A stretch of 64,000 bases of DNA from Bradyrhizobium sp. 4 (lineage in GTDB: Bacteria > Pseudomonadota > Alphaproteobacteria > Rhizobiales > Xanthobacteraceae), in contig NZ_CP064686.1 of the NCBI RefSeq assembly GCF_023100905.1, forward strand, positions 930,001 to 994,000, given 5' to 3'. Positions 1-8,600 of this stretch are shown one piece after another (within the stretch, counting starts at the first letter, position 1; the number at the start of each line of letters is the position of its first letter). The notes beneath the pieces are model-generated. The model did not search any database, had not been told where the DNA came from, and saw nothing but the letters and a program-made list of their open reading frames with translations. The translations under genes and the position numbers were made by a program.

Positions 1-1524
1 CCTGAGATCATTGGTATCAATTCGACTGGCGTCACCGAGACCAACGGCGATGACGTCGAAGCCTTCATCCGGTTGATCCGACAGAAGCATCCGAAGCTCG
101 AAAAGCTCCCCCTTGTCTACGTCTCCACCCCGGATTTCAAGGATGCATTTCAGGATGGCTGGGGCAAGACAGTGGCGCGGATGATCGAGATGCTTGTGGC
201 TCCCGTCGACACGGCGAGACCGCGCGATATCTCCCGCGTCAACGTGCTACCTGGATGCCACCTCACGCCCGGCGATCTCGACGAGCTGCGCACGATTTTT
301 GAGGATTTTGGGCTCAAGCCCTCGTTCCTGCCGGACGTCGCCGGTTCGCTGGACGGTCACATCCCCGACGAATTCACGCCCACCACGATCGGGGGCATTG
401 GAGTGGACGAGATTGCGACCATGGGGCAGGCGGCCTGGACGATCGCGATCGGCGCGCAGATGCGCCGTGCGGCCGAGGCCATGCAGGTGCGGACAGGCGC
501 GCCGTTCCGCCTGTTCGAGCGGCTCTGTGGCCTTATCCCAAATGACGAATTCATCGCCTTTCTGAGCCAGATCAGCGGCCGGTCGGTGCCCTGGAAATAT
601 CGCCGGCAGCGTGGACAGCTGGCAGACGCCATGCTGGATGCACATTTCCATATCGGCGGCCGCAAGCTCGCGATCGGCGCCGAGCCGGACTTATTATTCG
701 ATCTCTCCAGCTTGCTCCACGAGATGGGCGCACAGGTAAGTGCTGCGGTGACGACGACGAACTCACCGGTGCTCCAGCGGGTCAGGACCGAGGACGTCCT
801 GATCGGCGATCTGGAGGACCTTGAAGAGCTTGCCAGGTCGCGTGACTGCGACCTCTTGATGTCGCATTCACATGGTCGCCAGGCCGCTTCGCGACTCAAT
901 GTCCCGTTCTTCCGGGTAGGCTTTCCGATGTTCGATCGCCTTGGCGCTGCGCACCTCACGATGGTTGGCTATCGCGGCACGCGCGATCTGATCTTTGACA
1001 TCGCCAATCTGATCATCACGGACCGCGAAGCGAACCATGGGCCGACGCCCGACACCTGGCGATCAAGCTGCGGCGGCCCACAGGTCCATCCACCCAGTTG
1101 CATTGAGCAGGGAGAGAAAACAACCCGGATGAAAGTTGCATTCGCCACTCAGGACTTGAAGCACGTCGATGCCCACTTCGGCTGGGCCAAGAACATCGTG
1201 ATCTACGAGGTCGGCCCGGACGGGCATCGGTTTATCGAGGCGATCCAATTCGACGGTGACCTCACCGAAGACGGCAATGAGGATAAGCTCGCGCCGAAGA
1301 TCGAGGCGATCAGGGAGTGCGCAATCCTCTATGTTGCGGCGATTGGCGGCTCGGGTGCTGCGCGAGTCGTCGCCAGGAACATCCATCCGATGAAGGTGCT
1401 GCAGCCAGAGCCCATCCACGACCTTTGCGTCAAACTCGAAACCGTGCTGAAGGGGTCGCCGCCGCCCTGGCTGCGGAAGCTGCTCACCAAAAGCCGGGAA
1501 CGTACGGTGGATTTCGAAGCCTGA
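1..1524 (+). CDS. nifN: NifN (5' truncated by window), read in frame into NifX
   Basis: FeMo-cofactor scaffold subunit NifN of the NifEN complex. The frame is open from base 1 (it begins PEIIGINSTG, then VTETNGDDV), so the gene starts before the window and only the C-terminal part of the nitrogenase component-1-like domain is seen. The NifN part runs to about base 1128. There is no stop there: the frame continues through a linker (GGPQVHPPSC and following) straight into a complete NifX sequence ending at 1524. NifN and NifX are normally separate proteins, so this is either a real NifN-NifX fusion or a stop lost by mutation with NifX still made from its own ATG at 1129. In the +1 frame a TGA lies at 1104-1106, which may be the ancestral nifN stop. 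It is followed at close spacing by the NifX-associated gene. Identity is firm; the fusion is what the sequence shows. Confidence 0.9.
   Translation, partial: PEIIGINSTGVTETNGDDVEAFIRLIRQKHPKLEKLPLVYVSTPDFKDAFQDGWGKTVARMIEMLVAPVDTARPRDISRVNVLPGCHLTPGDLDELRTIFEDFGLKPSFLPDVAGSLDGHIPDEFTPTTIGGIGVDEIATMGQAAWTIAIGAQMRRAAEAMQVRTGAPFRLFERLCGLIPNDEFIAFLSQISGRSVPWKYRRQRGQLADAMLDAHFHIGGRKLAIGAEPDLLFDLSSLLHEMGAQVSAAVTTTNSPVLQRVRTEDVLIGDLEDLEELARSRDCDLLMSHSHGRQAASRLNVPFFRVGFPMFDRLGAAHLTMVGYRGTRDLIFDIANLIITDREANHGPTPDTWRSSCGGPQVHPPSCIEQGEKTTRMKVAFATQDLKHVDAHFGWAKNIVIYEVGPDGHRFIEAIQFDGDLTEDGNEDKLAPKIEAIRECAILYVAAIGGSGAARVVARNIHPMKVLQPEPIHDLCVKLETVLKGSPPPWLRKLLTKSRERTVDFEA
1129..1524 (+). CDS. nifX: NifX, FeMo-cofactor biosynthesis carrier
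   Basis: 131 residues starting MKVAFATQDL, the usual length of free NifX. It belongs to the NifX/NifB-C/NafY dinitrogenase iron-molybdenum cofactor-binding family, which carries NifB-co and VK-cluster between NifB and NifEN. Visible family features are the N-terminal strand VAFATQD and the DAHFGWAKNIVIYEV segment with the conserved His. The ATG at 1129 has GGAG about 14 bases upstream, so independent translation is possible even though the frame is open from nifN. It is followed after 10 bases by the NifX-associated gene. Confidence 0.88.
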   Translation: MKVAFATQDLKHVDAHFGWAKNIVIYEVGPDGHRFIEAIQFDGDLTEDGNEDKLAPKIEAIRECAILYVAAIGGSGAARVVARNIHPMKVLQPEPIHDLCVKLETVLKGSPPPWLRKLLTKSRERTVDFEA

Positions 1525-1534
1525 AGGAATAAAG

Positions 1535-2005
1535 ATGGCCGATCCGTCTGAAGTCACTCCAGCCGCCGCCGCCGCGGAATGGCCATTTCTGAAAGAGCTC
1601 ATCAAGATCTGGCGCGCCCACGACACCCACGGCGCCTGGGAGGGCAAAAAGGATCTTGAACTGCTCGAACCCTACGTTCTCGACAAGCGCAAGCGCCGTG
1701 CGCTGCCGATCGTCGGCAATCCCGACCCGGACACGACATGGCGGCTGGAGCTGTTCTTCGACGCCGTTGCGCTCTCTATCGAGAAGGCAACCGGTGTGAT
1801 GATCTCGCCAATGCTGAAGATGCATCACGAAGGGTTCGGTCGGATCGTGCTGATCGGCGGCCGGCTCGTTGTCGTGAGCAAGCAGCTGCGCGACGTGCAT
1901 CGCTTTGGTTTCGACCATCTCTCTGATCTCGCCAATCAAGGCGACAAATTCGTCAACAGTGGCGTTGAGATGATCCGTAAGTTCCCGGAAGTGGCGAGTT
2001 GTTGA
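1535..2005 (+). CDS. NifX-associated nitrogen fixation protein (DUF269)
   Basis: 156-residue soluble protein of the NifX-associated family that follows nifX in most rhizobia. Recognisable stretches are EWPFLKELIKIWRAHDTHG near the start, then FDAVALSIEKATGVMISP and ISPMLKMHHEGFGR. Its exact role is not established; it is co-expressed with cofactor-assembly genes. The start ATG at 1535 lies 10 bases after the nifX stop with AAGGAATAAAG upstream as ribosome site. It is the third member of an operon running nifN-nifX to fdxB. Confidence 0.88.
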   Translation: MADPSEVTPAAAAAEWPFLKELIKIWRAHDTHGAWEGKKDLELLEPYVLDKRKRRALPIVGNPDPDTTWRLELFFDAVALSIEKATGVMISPMLKMHHEGFGRIVLIGGRLVVVSKQLRDVHRFGFDHLSDLANQGDKFVNSGVEMIRKFPEVASC

Positions 2006-2012
2006 GGCAAGT

Positions 2013-2213
2013 GTGAGCGATATCGAAACTCTGAAAGCGGAAATAAAGAAGCTGTCGGCCAAGGCGACCCAGGCCAAGATGGACCTCCACGACCTCTCCG
2101 AGGAGCTGCCGGTCAACTGGTCGTCGATCCTGAGCGTGGCCCAGAAGGCCCACGCTGCCTTCAGCGAGCTCGAAAGCAAGCGCCAATATCTCGAGGCGCT
2201 GGACAAAACATAG
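2013..2213 (+). CDS. Small nif-cluster protein, CCE_0567/DUF683 family
   Basis: 66 residues beginning at GTG 2013, 7 bases after the previous stop, with GAGG upstream. It is a short, largely helical protein (ETLKAEIKKLSAKATQAKMD, then LHDLSEELPVNW) that looks coiled-coil-like. The family is found between the NifX-associated gene and ferredoxin III in diazotrophs and has been described as a possible metal-binding small protein. No catalytic motif is visible. Placement between two nif genes makes co-expression with nitrogenase assembly almost certain. Confidence 0.8.
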   Translation: MSDIETLKAEIKKLSAKATQAKMDLHDLSEELPVNWSSILSVAQKAHAAFSELESKRQYLEALDKT

Positions 2214-2226
2214 CGGACGGTTAGCC

Positions 2227-2511
2227 ATGTCATTCAGGACCCGCGACGGTCGCAATTGGAGGCCGGACTACCTGGTTTCTATCGATCCCAACAAGTGTAT
2301 CGGCTGCGGCCGCTGCTACAAGATCTGCGGCCGTGAGGTCATGACGCTGAAGGGGCTAAGCGAGGGTGGCGAGATCATCGATCTCGATGAGGACGACGAT
2401 GAGCTCGAAAAGAAGGTCATGGTGCTGAAGGACGCAGGCGCTTGCATCGGCTGCAGCGCCTGCGCCCGGGTGTGCCCAACAAACTGTCAGACCCACACAC
2501 CACCTGGTTGA
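2227..2511 (+). CDS. fdxB: Ferredoxin III, nif-specific, 2[4Fe-4S]
   Basis: 94 residues. Two clusters of four Cys are present: C24-x2-C27-x2-C30-x3-C34 and C73-x2-C76-x2-C79-x3-C83-P, separated by an acidic insert (DLDEDDDELE) typical of nif ferredoxin III. It is a small electron carrier or assembly ferredoxin for nitrogenase, cytoplasmic. It is the last gene of the nifN-nifX-DUF269-DUF683-fdxB group, separated by 13 bases from the previous stop. The start MSFRTRDG agrees with family members. Confidence 0.9.
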   Translation: MSFRTRDGRNWRPDYLVSIDPNKCIGCGRCYKICGREVMTLKGLSEGGEIIDLDEDDDELEKKVMVLKDAGACIGCSACARVCPTNCQTHTPPG

Positions 2512-2599
2512 TTCAGCTTTCTCCGTCGAGATCGACGAGTGAGTTGTCAGATACAAGCTGGTAGGGAACTCCCAGATCCGACCTGTTCTGGCGTGAAGC

Positions 2600-2990
2600 C
2601 GGCAGTTGCCGAATCGGGCCGCGACCTCGCATGGACCGCCGGCGGCGAAGGCCAGCAGGATCGTGAAAACGACAATGCCGACACCTCGTTGAAGAGTGAC
2701 TCGCCCTGCATCTCGACCTCGAGACTTCAGGTGCCTTTACATTTTGAGCGTACCCATGACCGCCACCGGATCGGTCAGGCTGATGAGGCCGCCAGACACG
2801 AGCGCCAAAGACAGCGGCAGCGACTAACCAAGGAGACCAGCGGGCTGCCAAAATAGAAAGCCAAGGATAAACGTCGACGTGATCGTGGCGAAGGTGGCAA
2901 GCTCGATTGGGGGCACGGCGCGGCTTACCAAGGTTGCGAGATCGACGTGGAGCGCTCCCCCGAAGAGCAAGAATGCTAACAGTTCCGGAC
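2600..2990 (-). pseudogene. Na+/H+ antiporter (NhaP-type) gene remnant
   Basis: Read on the minus strand, three pieces of a cation/proton antiporter occur in order but in different frames. About 2830-2985 gives ELLAFLLFGGALHVDLATL. About 2745-2825 gives LISLTDPVAVMGTLKM, carrying the DPVAV signature of the transmembrane core. About 2640-2710 gives GESLFN followed, after a shift, by GIVVFTILLAFAAG. At least two frameshifts and loss of both ends make it non-functional. It fills most of the gap between fdxB and the gibberellin operon, where CYP112 would sit in related operons. Confidence 0.7.
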
Positions 2991-3104
2991 ATCGCGACGG
3001 ACCTGAAGTCGATCTGGAGCACTGTCTTTGTTGGCGCTTCGAGCAGATGCGTGGCGACGAAGGCAGAGATCCCGCCTTTGCCTGACGCTTCTGGCTCGAT
3101 TGCA

Positions 3105-3270
3105 AGGTTCGCGATAGTGATGACGAAACAGTGGATCAGCATACCGTAAGCCCTGTGCAAAAAAGCGGGCTTCGTGCCCCAAACCTTCATTGGGAACGCG
3201 TGTGCGCGGATCTCATTATGGCCTGCCTGCAACAGCAGTCCACTTGCGAGAGGCCGCATATATTCCAGCA
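3105..3270. repeat. Copy of a dispersed repeat also at 58850-59010
   Basis: About 160 bases share high similarity with 58850-59010, including the blocks gtgatgacgaaacag, ccctgtgcaaaaaagcgggc and gcgcggatctcat. The second copy lies directly downstream of a broken IS110-type transposase, so this is probably the non-coding end of that element left behind after deletion of the rest. It shows that mobile DNA has been active just upstream of the gibberellin operon. Confidence 0.6.
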
Positions 3271-3457
3271 ACTGGAATCGTCATTCAGGAGAACTGATAA
3301 AGAAGGTGTCGCCAGTCTGGCGTCTGACGACTATCCGACACTGTTCTGTCGCCTTTGTTGGTCCGCGACACTGGCCTAGTTCGCGAGCTCTTGTCTGGCC
3401 TCAGGCTAATCCGCTGAAAGCAATCACAATCTTTTCCTTCTGCTGGGTCGGCCAAAT

Positions 3458-3472
3458 TGGCACGAGTTTTGA
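3458..3472 (+). promoter_or_regulatory. Degenerate sigma54-like -24/-12 element
   Basis: TGGCACG-AGTT-TTGA: a perfect -24 half (TGGCACG), but the -12 dinucleotide GC reads GA. It lies about 215 bases upstream of the CYP114 start. No TGT-N10-ACA site was found nearby (one N9 near-match around 3358). It may be a weakened nif-type promoter of the gibberellin operon or chance. Confidence 0.35.
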
Positions 3473-3688
3473 AGCTCCTTCGTTGCGAGCCGGGAGCCGC
3501 CGACCGACCTTCATTTCGTGAATGACACCGCGATCGATGGAACGAAGAAAGAAAAGCAAAATGTCAAATCCGCATCAGACAGCATTCTATGGGAAGGGGG
3601 CCTCGGCGAAATCGCCCCGATGTTCTCAGCAGTTTGCCCGAGCGCCTGGCGCGCGCCGGTCGGATCAGCCAGCCAACAGGTAAGGAAG

Positions 3689-4978
3689 ATGGACGTGCAA
3701 GAAACCACGGCAGCATGCCGGGACGCCTTCGCCGAACTGGCGTCGCCAGCGCGCACCCACGACCCGTATCCGTTTATGCGGTGGTTGCGCGAGCACGATC
3801 CGGTGCATCGCGCGGCGTCGGGCCTCTTTCTATTGAGCCGCCACGCCGATATTTACTGGGCGCTCAAGGCCACGGGCGATGCGTTTCGGGCACCAGCGCC
3901 GGGCGAACTGGCGCGCTATTTTCCGCGTGCGGCGACCAGCCGGTCACTCAATCTGCTGGCGTCTACAATAGCGATGAAGGACCCACCGGCGCATACGCGT
4001 CTGCGCCGGCTGATCTCGCGCGATTTCACCATGCGCCAGATCGAGAACCTGCGGCCGAGCATCGCGCGCATCGTCGCAGCGCGCCTGGACGGCATGGCGC
4101 CCGCGCTGGAGCGCGGGGAGCCGGTGGACCTGCATCGGGAATTCGCGCTGGCCTTACCCATGCTGGTCTTGGCCGAACTGTTCGGCATGCCCCAGGACGA
4201 CATGTTCGGGCTCGCCGCCGTCATCGACCCCATTCTGAAAGGCCTGGGCCCGCACGCCAGCGACCCCCAGCTCGCCGCGGCGGACGCGGCCAGCGCCAGG
4301 GTGCAGGCCTACTTCGGGGACCTCATACAGCGTAAGCGCACCGATCCCCGCCACGACGTCGTGTCGATGCTGGTCGGCGCACACGACGACGATGCCGACA
4401 CGCTGTCGGATGCGGAGTTGATCAGCATGCTTTGGGGCATGCTGCTGGGCGGCTTCTCAACCACTGCTGCGACCATCGACCATGCGGTGTTGGCGATGCT
4501 AGCGTATCCCGAACAGCGGCACTGGCTTGAGGGAGACGCCGTGGGGGTGCAGGCATTCGTCGAAGAAGTCCTGCGCCGCGATTCGCCCGTCATGTTCAGC
4601 ACCACTATGCGGATCGCCCAGCGCGACATCGAATTGGGCGGCGTGGTGATCCCGAAGAACGCGGACGTGCGCGTGCTGATCGCGGCCGGCAATCGCGACC
4701 CGGACGCCTTCGCCGATCCCGACCGCTTTGATCCCGCGCGGTTCTACGGCACCAGTCCCGGCATGTCGACGGACGGAAAGATCATGCTGAGCTTCGGCCA
4801 CGGCATCCGCTTCTGCGTCGGTGCGCAACTGGCCAGGGTGCAGTTGGCCGAGAGCCTGCCGCGGATCCAGGCGCGCTTCCCCACGCTGGCATTGGCCGAG
4901 CCGCCGACCCGGGAGCCCTCCGAGTTCCTTAGGACGTTCCGCGCGCTGCCGGTGCGGCTGCGTGGGCAGGGGGGCTGA
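3689..4978 (+). CDS. Cytochrome P450 CYP114 (ent-kaurenoic acid ring-contraction enzyme)
   Basis: 429-residue soluble bacterial P450. The heme-binding loop FGHGIRFCVG places the ligand at Cys376. The I-helix reads LLGGFSTTAAT, with Ser where most P450s have an acidic residue, a feature of this subfamily. The start MDVQETTAAC is taken because it matches what I recall of rhizobial CYP114; the frame is open 171 bases further upstream to 3518. Known biochemistry of rhizobial CYP114: with its operon ferredoxin it oxidises ent-kaurenoic acid and contracts the B ring towards GA12-aldehyde. It is directly followed (1 base) by that ferredoxin. In related operons CYP112 precedes it; here it does not. 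Confidence 0.85.
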   Translation: MDVQETTAACRDAFAELASPARTHDPYPFMRWLREHDPVHRAASGLFLLSRHADIYWALKATGDAFRAPAPGELARYFPRAATSRSLNLLASTIAMKDPPAHTRLRRLISRDFTMRQIENLRPSIARIVAARLDGMAPALERGEPVDLHREFALALPMLVLAELFGMPQDDMFGLAAVIDPILKGLGPHASDPQLAAADAASARVQAYFGDLIQRKRTDPRHDVVSMLVGAHDDDADTLSDAELISMLWGMLLGGFSTTAATIDHAVLAMLAYPEQRHWLEGDAVGVQAFVEEVLRRDSPVMFSTTMRIAQRDIELGGVVIPKNADVRVLIAAGNRDPDAFADPDRFDPARFYGTSPGMSTDGKIMLSFGHGIRFCVGAQLARVQLAESLPRIQARFPTLALAEPPTREPSEFLRTFRALPVRLRGQGG

Positions 4979-4979
4979 G

Positions 4980-5288
4980 ATGCGCGTCGTGGTCGACCAG
5001 GGTCTGTGCGCAACGACCGGGCAGTGCGTGCTGACGCTGCCGGGCGCCTTTCGCCAGCGCGAACCGGACGGCGTGGCCGAAGTGTGCGTGGCGACGGTCC
5101 CGCAGGCGCTACACGCCGCCGTGCGGCTCGCGGCCAGCCAATGCCCAGTCGCCGCCATTCGGGTCATCGAAAGCGACGTTGGCGATGATGAGCGCGCCAG
5201 CGCCGACCCTGCGCCTTCTCCGGGAGAGGCCGAGCGGCATGCCGCGAAAGAACAACGCAATCCAGGAGGACACGATGGCGCGGTTTGA
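4980..5288 (+). CDS. Ferredoxin of the gibberellin operon (Fd-GA)
   Basis: 102 residues starting MRVVVDQGLC. It is a small P450-partner ferredoxin of the [3Fe-4S]/[4Fe-4S] type, with CATTGQC near the N terminus and SQCP further on. The C-terminal tail from about residue 68 is acidic and low-complexity. It should pass electrons to CYP114 and possibly CYP117. Its start is 1 base after the CYP114 stop, and its 3' end overlaps the start of the broken SDR gene (5275) by 14 bases, showing tight operon packing. Confidence 0.85.
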   Translation: MRVVVDQGLCATTGQCVLTLPGAFRQREPDGVAEVCVATVPQALHAAVRLAASQCPVAAIRVIESDVGDDERASADPAPSPGEAERHAAKEQRNPGGHDGAV

Positions 5289-6110
5289 AGGCAAGGTGGC
5301 CGTGGTGACCGGCGCTGGCGCCGGCATCGGCAAGGCAGCGCCCTCGCCATCGCGCGCGAGGGCGGCAGAGTGGTGGTGGCCCACATTGATGGCTCGGCGG
5401 GCATCGCCTGCACCGCGCAGATCGCGGCCGAAGCGGGCCACGCGGCTGGCCGTGGCCACGGACATCGCGGACGCGCAGTCGGTGGCAGCGCTGCTCGAAA
5501 CGGCGGAGCGGCACTTCGGTGGGGTTGACCTGCTGGTGAACAACGCGAGCGACATGCATCTGACCCCGCGCCACTGCGCGATCGTCGACCTGGACCTGGC
5601 CGTCTCGGATGAGACCATGGCGACCAATCTGCGCGGCACGCTGCTCTGCTGCCCGCAGGCCATATCGCTCGCGGCGGTGGCGCGATCGTCAACATGGGGT
5701 CGTGGCAGGGGCTCAGCGCTGACCCCGCGCAGACGTCCTACGCCGCGTCGAAGGCGGCGATGAAAATGCTGTGGGCCTCGCTCGCCACCCAGTACGGTCA
5801 TGCGCAGATCCGCTGGAACGCGATTGCGCCGGGTCTCGTCATGACCGAGCGTCTCCTCGCCAAGCTGGATGAGTGCATGCAGCGGCATCTGCGGCGGCAC
5901 CAGCTCCTGCCGCGCGTCGGCTGCGCCGAGGGACGTGGCCGCGCTGGGGGCATTCCTGCTCTACGACGATGCTGCGTTCATCACCGGCCGGGTCGTGTGC
6001 ATCGACGGCGGCATGCTGGGGCATGTGCCGACGTACGCCGAGCGTGGCAACAGCCGCGCCGCGCGGCCTGCCGGCACACCGCCGAAGCGGCCGCGGCGCC
6101 GCGCTGCTGA
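5275..6110 (+). pseudogene. Short-chain dehydrogenase (SDR-GA) with multiple frameshifts
   Basis: Starts MARFEGKVAVVTGAGAGIG, the NAD(P) Rossmann motif, at ATG 5275. Family blocks NNASDMHLTP, QTSYAASKAAMKM (catalytic YxxxK) and VVCIDGGM are present but spread over three frames. Comparing frames I infer five indels: one base lost near 5339, one gained near 5445, about ten lost near 5668, one gained near 5933 and one lost near 6074. The ancestral stop is probably the TGA at 6108-6110. In working operons this enzyme oxidises GA12-aldehyde to GA12; here it cannot be made intact. Five independent lesions make sequencing error an unlikely explanation. Confidence 0.85.
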
Positions 6111-6115
6111 CGGAC

Positions 6116-7453
6116 ATGCTGCTCAACCCGCTGGACCGTCGGCACCGGCTGCGGCACAACATCCCGGTCGTGCCCGGCGCTTTCCCCCTGGTGGGGCATC
6201 TTCCCGCCATCGTCTGCGACCTGCCGCGCCTGCTGCGGCGCGCGGAAGGGATGCTGGGCAGCCACTTCTGGCTGGATTTCGGCCCTGCCGGACACATGAT
6301 GACCTGCGTGGATCCGGATGCGTTCGCACTGCTCCGGCACAAGGACGTGTCCTCGGCGCTCATCGAAGAGATCGCGCCCGAATTGCTTGGCGGAACGTTG
6401 GTTACCCAGGACGGCGGCGCGCACCGGCAGGCGCGCGATGCGATCAAGGCGGCGTTCTTGCCCAAGGGGCTGACCCAGGCCGGCATCGGCGACCTGTTCG
6501 TGCCCGTCATCCGAGCGCGGGTGCAGGCGTGGCGCGACCGCGGCGACGTAACTATCCTGCGCGAAACCGGCGACCTGATGCTCAAGCTGATCTTCAGCCT
6601 CTTGGGAATCGCCGCGCAGGACCTGCCGGAATGGCATCGCAAGTACCGGCAACTGGTGCAGTTGATCGTCGCGCCCCCGGTCGACCTGCCCGGACTGCCC
6701 TTGCGGCGCGGCCGCGCCGCCCGCGACTGGATCGACGCGCAGTTGCGCCAATTCGTCCGCGACGTGCGCGCGCATGCCGCGCGCACCGGGTTGATCAACG
6801 ACCTGGTGAGCGCCTTCGATCGCAGCGATGATGGGATGTCCGATGACGTCCTGGTCGCCAATATCCGCTTGCTGCTGCTTGCCGGTCACGACACCACTGC
6901 CTCGACGATGGCCTGGATGGTGATCGAGCTGGCGCGGCAGCCTGTGCTGTGGGACGCCCTGGTCGAGGAGGCGCAACGCGTGGGCGCGGTGCCGACCCGG
7001 CACGCGGACCTGGCGCAGTGTCCGGTCGCCGAGGCGCTGTTCCGCGAGACGCTGCGCGTGCATCCGACGGCCACGCTCCTGCCGCGTCGCGCGCTGCAGG
7101 AATTGCAACTCGGCCAACGGCGCATTCCCGCGGGCACCCATCTGTGCATCCCACTGCTCCATTTCTCGACCTCGGCGCTGCTGCACGAGGCGCCTGATCA
7201 GTTCCGCCCGGCGCGGTGGCTGCAACGCACGGAGCCGATCCAGCCGCTGGACATGCTGCAGTTCGGTACCGGCCCACACGTCTGCATCGGCTACCACTTG
7301 GTATGGCTGGAACTGGTGCAGTTCTGCATCGCCTTGGCGCTGACCATGCACAAGGCCGGGGTGCGACCGCGGTTGCTCAGCGGCGTCGAAAAAGGCCGGC
7401 GCTATTACCCAACCGCACATCCGTCCATGACAATCCGCATCGGCTTCTCATGA
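6116..7453 (+). CDS. Cytochrome P450 CYP117 (ent-kaurene oxidase)
   Basis: 445 residues from MLLNPLDRRH. I-helix AGHDTT is canonical, the EXXR region is FRETLRVHP, and heme loop FGTGPHVCIG puts the ligand at Cys390. By operon position (after SDR, before GGPP synthase) and by sequence as I recall it, this is CYP117, which oxidises ent-kaurene to ent-kaurenoic acid. The frame is open further upstream, but the ATG at 6116 lies 5 bases after the SDR stop and gives the family length. The gene is intact. Confidence 0.85.
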   Translation: MLLNPLDRRHRLRHNIPVVPGAFPLVGHLPAIVCDLPRLLRRAEGMLGSHFWLDFGPAGHMMTCVDPDAFALLRHKDVSSALIEEIAPELLGGTLVTQDGGAHRQARDAIKAAFLPKGLTQAGIGDLFVPVIRARVQAWRDRGDVTILRETGDLMLKLIFSLLGIAAQDLPEWHRKYRQLVQLIVAPPVDLPGLPLRRGRAARDWIDAQLRQFVRDVRAHAARTGLINDLVSAFDRSDDGMSDDVLVANIRLLLLAGHDTTASTMAWMVIELARQPVLWDALVEEAQRVGAVPTRHADLAQCPVAEALFRETLRVHPTATLLPRRALQELQLGQRRIPAGTHLCIPLLHFSTSALLHEAPDQFRPARWLQRTEPIQPLDMLQFGTGPHVCIGYHLVWLELVQFCIALALTMHKAGVRPRLLSGVEKGRRYYPTAHPSMTIRIGFS

Positions 7454-7592
7454 GCTGGCATCGCATCACCGTGTGGGGAGGCAGCGGCGCCGGCGACGGG
7501 CGGCATTGCTGCACTGAGCGCGTCCGCTCGGTGCGACGCCGGCAACACCGCGGCGGCTCGGCGCTCGCCGTGGCCGTGTCAGGTACAAGGAC

Positions 7593-8600
7593 ATGAACAA
7601 CATGCAGACCGGTTCTACGCTACACGACGACCGAACTGGCGTTTCCGCGCTCGGCGGATTGGGCGCGCAGGTGCGCGGCGCATCCGGCAGGCTGCTGCCG
7701 GAGATCTGGATGCAGGACGGCGCAAAGCGGGTCGAACAGGCGTTGGCGCGTCTTCTCTGCGCCGAAGACGATGGTGAGGCCGAGCTGATGGCGGCGATGC
7801 GCTACGCCACCTTGAATGGCGGGAAGCGCACCCGCGCCTTGCTCTGTCTGGCTGCCGGCGCACTGGCCGACACGCCGGCGCACATGCTCGACGACATCGG
7901 CGCCGCCATCGAGATGATCCATGCCTGTACCCTGGTCCACGACGACCTGCCCGCGATGGACGACGACGTGCTTCGCCGCGGCCTTCCGACCGTGCACGTC
8001 AAGTTCGGCGAAGCCACTGCGATCCTGGTCGGCGATGCGCTGCAGGCGCACGCCTTCCTGACCCTGGCGAGCCTGGATGTGCCGGCCGACAACCGTATCG
8101 CGCTCGTGCGCGAACTGGCGCAGGCGGTGTCCGCCGAGGGTGCCGCAGGCGGGCAGGCCATGGATCTGTCGCTGGTCGGAAAGCACGTCGAGCTGGACAG
8201 GATCGTGGCGATGCACCGGATGAAGAGCGGAGCGCTAGTGCGCGCGTCCGTTCGCATGGGCGCGCTATGCACCATCGCCGAAGATGCCGTGCACGCTGCG
8301 CTGTACTGTGGGCTCGATCGCTACACGGCCTGTTTCGGCCTGGCATTGCAGGTGGTCGACGACATTCTCGACGCGACAGCTGATACCGCGACGCTGGGCA
8401 AGACCCCCGGCAAGGACGCGGCGGCGCAGAAGCCGACCTGCGCGTCGATCATGGGGCTGCAGGCAGCGCGCCAGTTCGCGCTGGATTTATTGCGCGACGC
8501 CGGAGAGGCCATCGCCCCACTGGGGCCGCGTGCGGAACGGTTGGCGCAGATGCTGCAGCGGGCCAACGCGTATCTGTTCAAGCACGCGCCATGCGCATGA
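7593..8600 (+). CDS. Geranylgeranyl diphosphate synthase
   Basis: 335-residue trans-isoprenyl diphosphate synthase. The first Asp-rich motif HDDLPAMDDD begins at D117 and the second, VVDDILDATAD, at D256; these bind the Mg-diphosphates of the allylic substrate and IPP. GGKRTR near residue 70 is the IPP-binding site. It makes GGPP, the substrate of the following CPS. ATG 7593 has AAGGAC just upstream; an alternative ATG at 7602 exists. A 139-base gap after CYP117 shows no gene. Confidence 0.9.
   Translation: MNNMQTGSTLHDDRTGVSALGGLGAQVRGASGRLLPEIWMQDGAKRVEQALARLLCAEDDGEAELMAAMRYATLNGGKRTRALLCLAAGALADTPAHMLDDIGAAIEMIHACTLVHDDLPAMDDDVLRRGLPTVHVKFGEATAILVGDALQAHAFLTLASLDVPADNRIALVRELAQAVSAEGAAGGQAMDLSLVGKHVELDRIVAMHRMKSGALVRASVRMGALCTIAEDAVHAALYCGLDRYTACFGLALQVVDDILDATADTATLGKTPGKDAAAQKPTCASIMGLQAARQFALDLLRDAGEAIAPLGPRAERLAQMLQRANAYLFKHAPCA

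Noticed and set aside
3518..3688. N-terminal extension of the first P450 and possible CYP112 tail
   Set aside because: The extension lacks P450 character; MDVQETT at 3689 fits the family start. A fragment VLSSLPERLARAG in another frame is too short to call a CYP112 remnant.
5869..6831. 320-codon plus-strand frame over the CYP117 start
   Set aside because: Beyond the SDR fragment it is a shadow of CYP117 in another frame.
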